This document shows positions 35,801 through 37,499 of a DNA stretch of 37,499 nt, piece after piece; the first letter of the stretch is position 1, and each line of letters starts with the position of its first letter. A model generated the notes under the pieces. It was not told the DNA's origin and did no database searches. It saw only the letters and a program-made list of their open reading frames with translations. Source of the stretch: Rhodoblastus sphagnicola. GTDB taxonomy: Bacteria; Pseudomonadota; Alphaproteobacteria; Rhizobiales; Beijerinckiaceae. The stretch covers positions 1-37,499 of the forward strand of contig NZ_NHSJ01000093.1 in the NCBI RefSeq assembly GCF_002937075.1, given 5' to 3'. The position numbers and the translations under genes are program-made.

Positions 35801-37499
35801 ATCGCCGCCAAGGCCAGCGAGGCCGAAGCGGCGCTCGGCGCCCGTTCCGACGAGATCGCCGCCCATCTCGGCGGCCATGTCCAGGCCTTCGAGCAAAAGG
35901 TGCTCGCGCGCGCCGACGAGGCCGCCAACCTGATCGCGGCGAAAGCCAACGAGACCGAAGCGGCGCTCGGCGCCCGCTCCGCCGAGATCTCCGCCAATCT
36001 CGCCGCCCATGTCGACGCCTTCGAGGAAAAGGTGGTCACCCGCGCCGACGTCGCCGCCGACCGGATCTCCGCCAAGGCCGACAAGGTCGATCAGGTGCTG
36101 TCGCTGCGCTCGGAGCAGGTGTCGGCCCATCTCGGCGGCCATGTCGAACTGTTCGAGGACAAGGTCATCAACCGCGTCGCGGCGGTCGTGGAAAAGGTCT
36201 CCGCCAGCGCCGAGGAGATCGATTCCAGGCTGCGCGCCCGCACCGAGCAGATGTCCGACGCCCTCGGGAGCCAGATCGGCGCCATCGAGGCGACGACCGG
36301 CGCCTTCGAGGACAAGGTCGTCAACCGCCTCGGCGAAATGGGCGAGGAGATCGACCGCCGCGTCGCGGCGCTCGCGGCCACGCTCGAAGGCGATGGACGC
36401 GGCCTGGCCGAAGACCTGCGCCTGCGCACCGAAGAGCTGCACGACTGGTACGATACGCGCGGCCTCAAGCTGATCGAACTGCTGGAGGAGCGGGGCGGCG
36501 AAGTCACCCAGCGCATCGCCGACTTCAGCCAGACCGCCGTGGGCGTGCTGCATGAGCGCTCGGGCGAACTCGTCACGGAACTCGGCCGCAAGCAGCAGGA
36601 AATGACCGAGGCGCTGTCCGAGATCAACGCCAGGATCAAGAAGGACGTGATCGGTCTGGTCGAGGCGATGGCCCAGTCGCACGGCGCCCTGCTCGGCGTG
36701 GTGGACAAGGCCGAAGGCAGCCTGCGGCGCTACGATTCGCAGCTCGGCGAGCGCCTCGGCGCCTTCACCGGCGCGGTCGACGCGCTCGACGGCGAAATCG
36801 ACCGGCTCGACAATGCGGCGCGCCAAGGCGCCGACTCGCTCGCGCAATCCGCGCGCGGCCTCAAATCGCAAAACACCGGCCTCGCGGACTCGCTCGAAGA
36901 AATGCGCAAGACGCAGGCCGAGATCGACACGGCGCTGGATGCGCGCCTGCAAAGCCTGCAAACGCTTTACGGCGAGGCGCAGCAGCGCCAGGACGCCTTC
37001 GAGCAGCGCCTCGAACGCTACGCCGCCTCGATCGGCAAGACGCTCGCCGAGGCGGAGGGCAAGGCCCGTGAAGTCGGCGGCTTCCTCACCGACGCCACGG
37101 CCGCGACGGCGGGCGCGATGACCAGCCAGTTCGACGCGCTGCGCGACGCCGCCGCGCGCGAGCGTGAAAACACCTCGGTCGCGCTGACCAGCGCCTATGA
37201 GCAGAACATGGGCGAGATGAACCATCTGTTCGCCCAGGCGACCGAGCGTTACAAGGCCGTTTCGCAGGAACTGCGCGGCATGGGCGCGGAGATCCAGCGC
37301 GAACTCGAAGCGACAAGGCAGGAGCTGCGGCGCGGCGCGCTGGAGCTGCCGCGCGAGACCTCGGAACAGGCGGCCGCCATGCGTCGCGTGATCGCCGAGC
37401 AGATCAAGGCGCTCAACGAGCTGACCGACATTGTCGCCCGCTCCGGCCGCGCCCTGGACATCGCCGAGGCCCCCGCCCGCCCCGAGGCGCGCGCCAGCC
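29882..37499 (+). CDS. Giant membrane-anchored apolipoprotein-like coiled-coil protein, GPR/RgsE-like (3' end outside window)
   Basis: The frame is open from ATG 29882 to the last base: at least 2,539 residues with no stop. Residues 1-105 are a disordered Ala/Pro/Glu-rich cytoplasmic segment. Two transmembrane helices follow (~108-128 VAVLASALWAGLWIGYAIF and ~142-165 AAALAVFALIGPVIFFIAMG), leaving the remainder on the same side as the N-terminus. From ~170 onwards it is almost pure Ala/Glu/Gln/Thr/Arg amphipathic helix with no Pro for long stretches. Three tandem repeat blocks lie at 500-631, 739-1063 and 1477-2132. The part after ~2145 is non-repetitive and ends in IAEQIKALNELTDIVARSG. Size, N-terminal anchor and apolipoprotein-like helix match the growth pole ring protein of Agrobacterium (about 2,100 residues) and RgsE of Sinorhizobium, scaffolds for unipolar growth. 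That homology is inference from architecture. Confidence 0.85.
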   Translation, partial: MSNPSTAQDPAAAALTAIEDALKLHPEPDSKAAPAGEAPKEAGKEAGKLEFGLPTARGVDLREPRAPDVALDDGPRAPLSPESAPANDDRASVGQLLQSMQAKPDSTSVTVAVLASALWAGLWIGYAIFTKGEVFAGNIFNPAAALAVFALIGPVIFFIAMGLVLRRSQEMRLTARSMAEAAIRLAEPETFATEHVVTLSQAIRREVASMGDGIERALARAGELEGMVRAEVSSLERTYGENERRIRVLLNELSSERESIVVNADRVSSALTSAQAALTGELEAATTSLAALLDQTGDRIANALETRGLDVQSAFAQTSEMLMSDLEGRARNLLQKFEQHGAQTAQVIDARSNAADAALRQASDQFLARIHEKTGQLAHELNTHGERLAALVGARGGEFAAASQAALADLTARVEALHAVVGETAQRTVEEFSHHVETLGHTYTAISQQTVEGVAGHAQSLRENFVVAADETLTAFAGHTRAFNETFARAAGETIEAVAGQTEALRTAVDSSTREAVETISARTEALCAAVDGSTRSAAETITVQTEALRAAVDGSTREAVETITGQTEALRSAVDGSTRDAAETIVARTEALCAAVEGSARGATETIAARTEALRAAVDGSTREAAETLAAKTDELNSTFARVSGATTDSLAAQTARIEQAFQAQAQQIESSVASAAGQTLAAFTDQTNAFHEQFGAAAGDTLAAFAGHAEAFHEQFGSTAQNTIETIAGHGERLEHMVAAATQDQLASLAGHTQSFQAQFNAAAQQVADAMLSQGEQLETTVAAVAQTHAATLVSHTQTFADQFGELEQRFEASARQAVDSVASRGEQLETTVTAVARSFQDQIGAAAQQTVDAISGHSESLEATVAAATQSHLAALTGHTEAFTEKFGQLQERFGASAQQTVEAIASQGDRLESTVATVTQGHLAALVGQTQAFQDQFGEFQAQFGTSARQTVESIASHGQQLESVVASVAQSHLAALDGHAEAFQDKFSTVAHQAVEAISSQGQQLEAAVVAVSQQHLSALASQTDAFDDKFGELQARFGAAAQQTVEAIASHGERLETTVSGLTEQHVAALSVHAETFQSQFAQATGDVIADAEQRAALLRESLEATTRTVGAALTDSTVAAQTHFEATAESTLNALLAQTQALDSTFAAQAAQASETLVVRLDDAQSRFAQTASEAVAAIGTHGDRINETLSERLDTFERTLSRGGEDTANSIGQHAERLAQQISASLQSFESKVETGVTEAHSRLGQHAERLNADFVAQLAALENLLRDGGESSADHIRAQTEVLRQTLAENLRAFEAVLIEQGEGAVARIGGHSQQLGAAIAERLALVETTLGAHGAALDARLGERAQATADLLGQQLERFEVAAWERTQQVVQSMDGLIGKADAGLSARSRQLNDALAGRAIDIAKVLGEGGREVGKALDSKARELDEIILRRSSALTDDLAAKARDIDTTLGLRAEEIAAHLGGHIGQFEDKVVNRLAAVGSEVWSRTEEIDAALAARSTQMVDTLGAQIGRFEDKVVSRLTAAGREVWTKTGEIDSVLAARSEQMVAQLGAHVENFEARVVEHADQAAGRIGAKADEVEAALSTRSEQIVAHLGAHVEAFEDKVVNRADVAAGKIVAQAGVADATIAARSERIVEHLGAHIAAFEDKVVARADEAADKIAARADAADATIAARSEQIVEQMAAFEDKVVARADQAAAKIASKAGFAEAALAARSEQIAAHLGAHVEAFETKVVARADEAANKIAASASEAGAALGARSGDIVAALGAHVEAFEDRVVTRADEAANKIAAKADAAEAALAARSMEIAAHLDAHVGAFEEKVIARAEQAADRIATKSNEADAALAARSGEISAHLGAHVEAFEDKVVNRADEAANKIAARAGEAEAALGARSAEFAVRIGAHIENFEDRIIAGAGAAASTIAARASEAEAALAARSAEISAHLGGHVEAFEDKVVLRADEAANKIAAKASEAEAALGARSDEIAAHLGGHVQAFEQKVLARADEAANLIAAKANETEAALGARSAEISANLAAHVDAFEEKVVTRADVAADRISAKADKVDQVLSLRSEQVSAHLGGHVELFEDKVINRVAAVVEKVSASAEEIDSRLRARTEQMSDALGSQIGAIEATTGAFEDKVVNRLGEMGEEIDRRVAALAATLEGDGRGLAEDLRLRTEELHDWYDTRGLKLIELLEERGGEVTQRIADFSQTAVGVLHERSGELVTELGRKQQEMTEALSEINARIKKDVIGLVEAMAQSHGALLGVVDKAEGSLRRYDSQLGERLGAFTGAVDALDGEIDRLDNAARQGADSLAQSARGLKSQNTGLADSLEEMRKTQAEIDTALDARLQSLQTLYGEAQQRQDAFEQRLERYAASIGKTLAEAEGKAREVGGFLTDATAATAGAMTSQFDALRDAAARERENTSVALTSAYEQNMGEMNHLFAQATERYKAVSQELRGMGAEIQRELEATRQELRRGALELPRETSEQAAAMRRVIAEQIKALNELTDIVARSGRALDIAEAPARPEARAS
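31379..31774 (+). repeat. Six 22-residue (66-bp) repeats in the giant coiled-coil gene
   Basis: Residues 500-631. Six contiguous units of 22 residues with the pattern (A/G/V)(R/Q)TEAL(R/C)(T/A/S)AV(D/E)(G/S)S(T/A)R(E/S/D/G)A(V/A/T)ETI, followed by a decaying seventh. Twenty-two equals two hendecads, the same unit length as apolipoprotein A repeats. Units 2-6 are highly similar at DNA level, suggesting recent expansion or gene conversion. Confidence 0.93.
32096..33070 (+). repeat. Seven variable-length repeats (44/51/33 residues) in the giant coiled-coil gene
   Basis: Residues 739-1063. Successive units have 44, 51, 33, 51, 51, 44 and 51 residues. Each runs from (T/V)VA.V.Q.HLAAL through H(T/A)(E/Q)AF and F(G/Q) to A..TVEAI...G..LE. 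The 51-residue units differ from the 44-residue ones by a seven-residue FGELQ-type insert; the 33-residue unit lacks eleven. All lengths are therefore 11n or 11n+7. Confidence 0.9.
34310..36277 (+). repeat. Fifteen 44-residue (132-bp) repeats in the giant coiled-coil gene
   Basis: Residues 1477-2132. Each unit begins xxFEDKVV.RADEAA.KIAA, continues EAEAAL.ARS(E/A)(Q/E)I, and ends AHLGAHV. Fourteen units are exactly 44 residues (spacing of GCCCAT codons is 132 bp from 35081 through 35213, 35345, 35477 and 35609). The fifth unit has 40 residues, having lost a GAHI-like block near 34950-34960. The first two and the last unit are the most diverged, so the array probably grew from the middle. Short-read assemblies could miscount the units. 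Confidence 0.95.

Noticed and set aside
33506-37225. A 1,239-codon open frame on the minus strand, and others of 1,028 and 616 codons (32998-36084, 31598-33448), opposite the giant gene.
   Set aside because: They mirror the repeats and high GC3 of the plus-strand gene, have composition unlike proteins, and overlap each other. The plus frame has membrane helices, a ribosome site and coherent coiled-coil heptad/hendecad structure.
1-37499. tRNA, rRNA, insertion sequences or prophage genes.
   Set aside because: I looked for clover-leaf/TTCGAATC-type sequences, transposase motifs and phage genes and saw none; a tRNAscan or ISfinder run would settle this.

Overview
The window is high-GC DNA from an alphaproteobacterium, most likely of the order Hyphomicrobiales (Rhizobiales). 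I infer this from the alphaproteobacterial-type porin, the malic enzyme-phosphotransacetylase fusion, the DUF1489 protein, the rne / amidase / PBP1A / prfB gene order, RNase E with a C-terminal GWW motif, and a giant apolipoprotein-like coiled-coil protein resembling the growth pole ring proteins of Rhizobiales. I cannot name a genus from the sequence alone. Almost all of the window is ordinary chromosomal housekeeping DNA. I see no insertion sequence, prophage, tRNA, rRNA or CRISPR array.

Layout. 1-2.6 kb: the 3' end of a SPOR-domain protein, a membrane J-domain protein, DUF1489 and DUF2867 proteins. 2.75-5.9 kb: a CHASE-type hybrid histidine kinase with its own receiver and HPt domains, followed at once by a single-domain receiver. 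6-10.6 kb: a rhodanese, the MaeB malic enzyme and a porin. 10.7-13.3 kb: a NarL-type sensor kinase and response regulator, separated by a 558-bp gap that begins with a 28-bp tandem repeat. 13.4-24.3 kb: a cell envelope and RNA/translation block, with rne on the minus strand behind a long leader and, divergently, an AMIN-type amidase, PBP1A, a soluble PAS chemoreceptor, a four-copy 57-bp hairpin array, and prfB with its programmed +1 frameshift. 24.4-29.5 kb: a CinA-like protein coupled to an FkbM methyltransferase (minus), methionine aminopeptidase coupled to RadC (plus), an alpha/beta hydrolase, a small Gly/His-rich secreted protein and a stand-alone HPt protein (minus).

29.9-37.5 kb: one uninterrupted plus-strand reading frame of at least 2,539 codons that runs off the window. 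It encodes two N-terminal membrane helices followed by a huge coiled coil. The coiled coil contains three internal repeat families whose unit lengths (22, 33, 40, 44 and 51 residues) are all sums of 11-residue and 7-residue blocks. I interpret it as a GPR/RgsE-like polar growth scaffold. It is the most interesting object here, beside a divergently transcribed HPt gene and a possible CtrA-like box.

Functional themes are peptidoglycan synthesis and cell-pole growth (SPOR protein, amidase, PBP1A, giant scaffold), phosphorelay signalling (two kinases, two response regulators, two HPt modules, one chemoreceptor) and core RNA and protein metabolism (RNase E, RF2, methionine aminopeptidase). Intergenic spaces carry two palindromic repeat families of a kind common in Rhizobiales.
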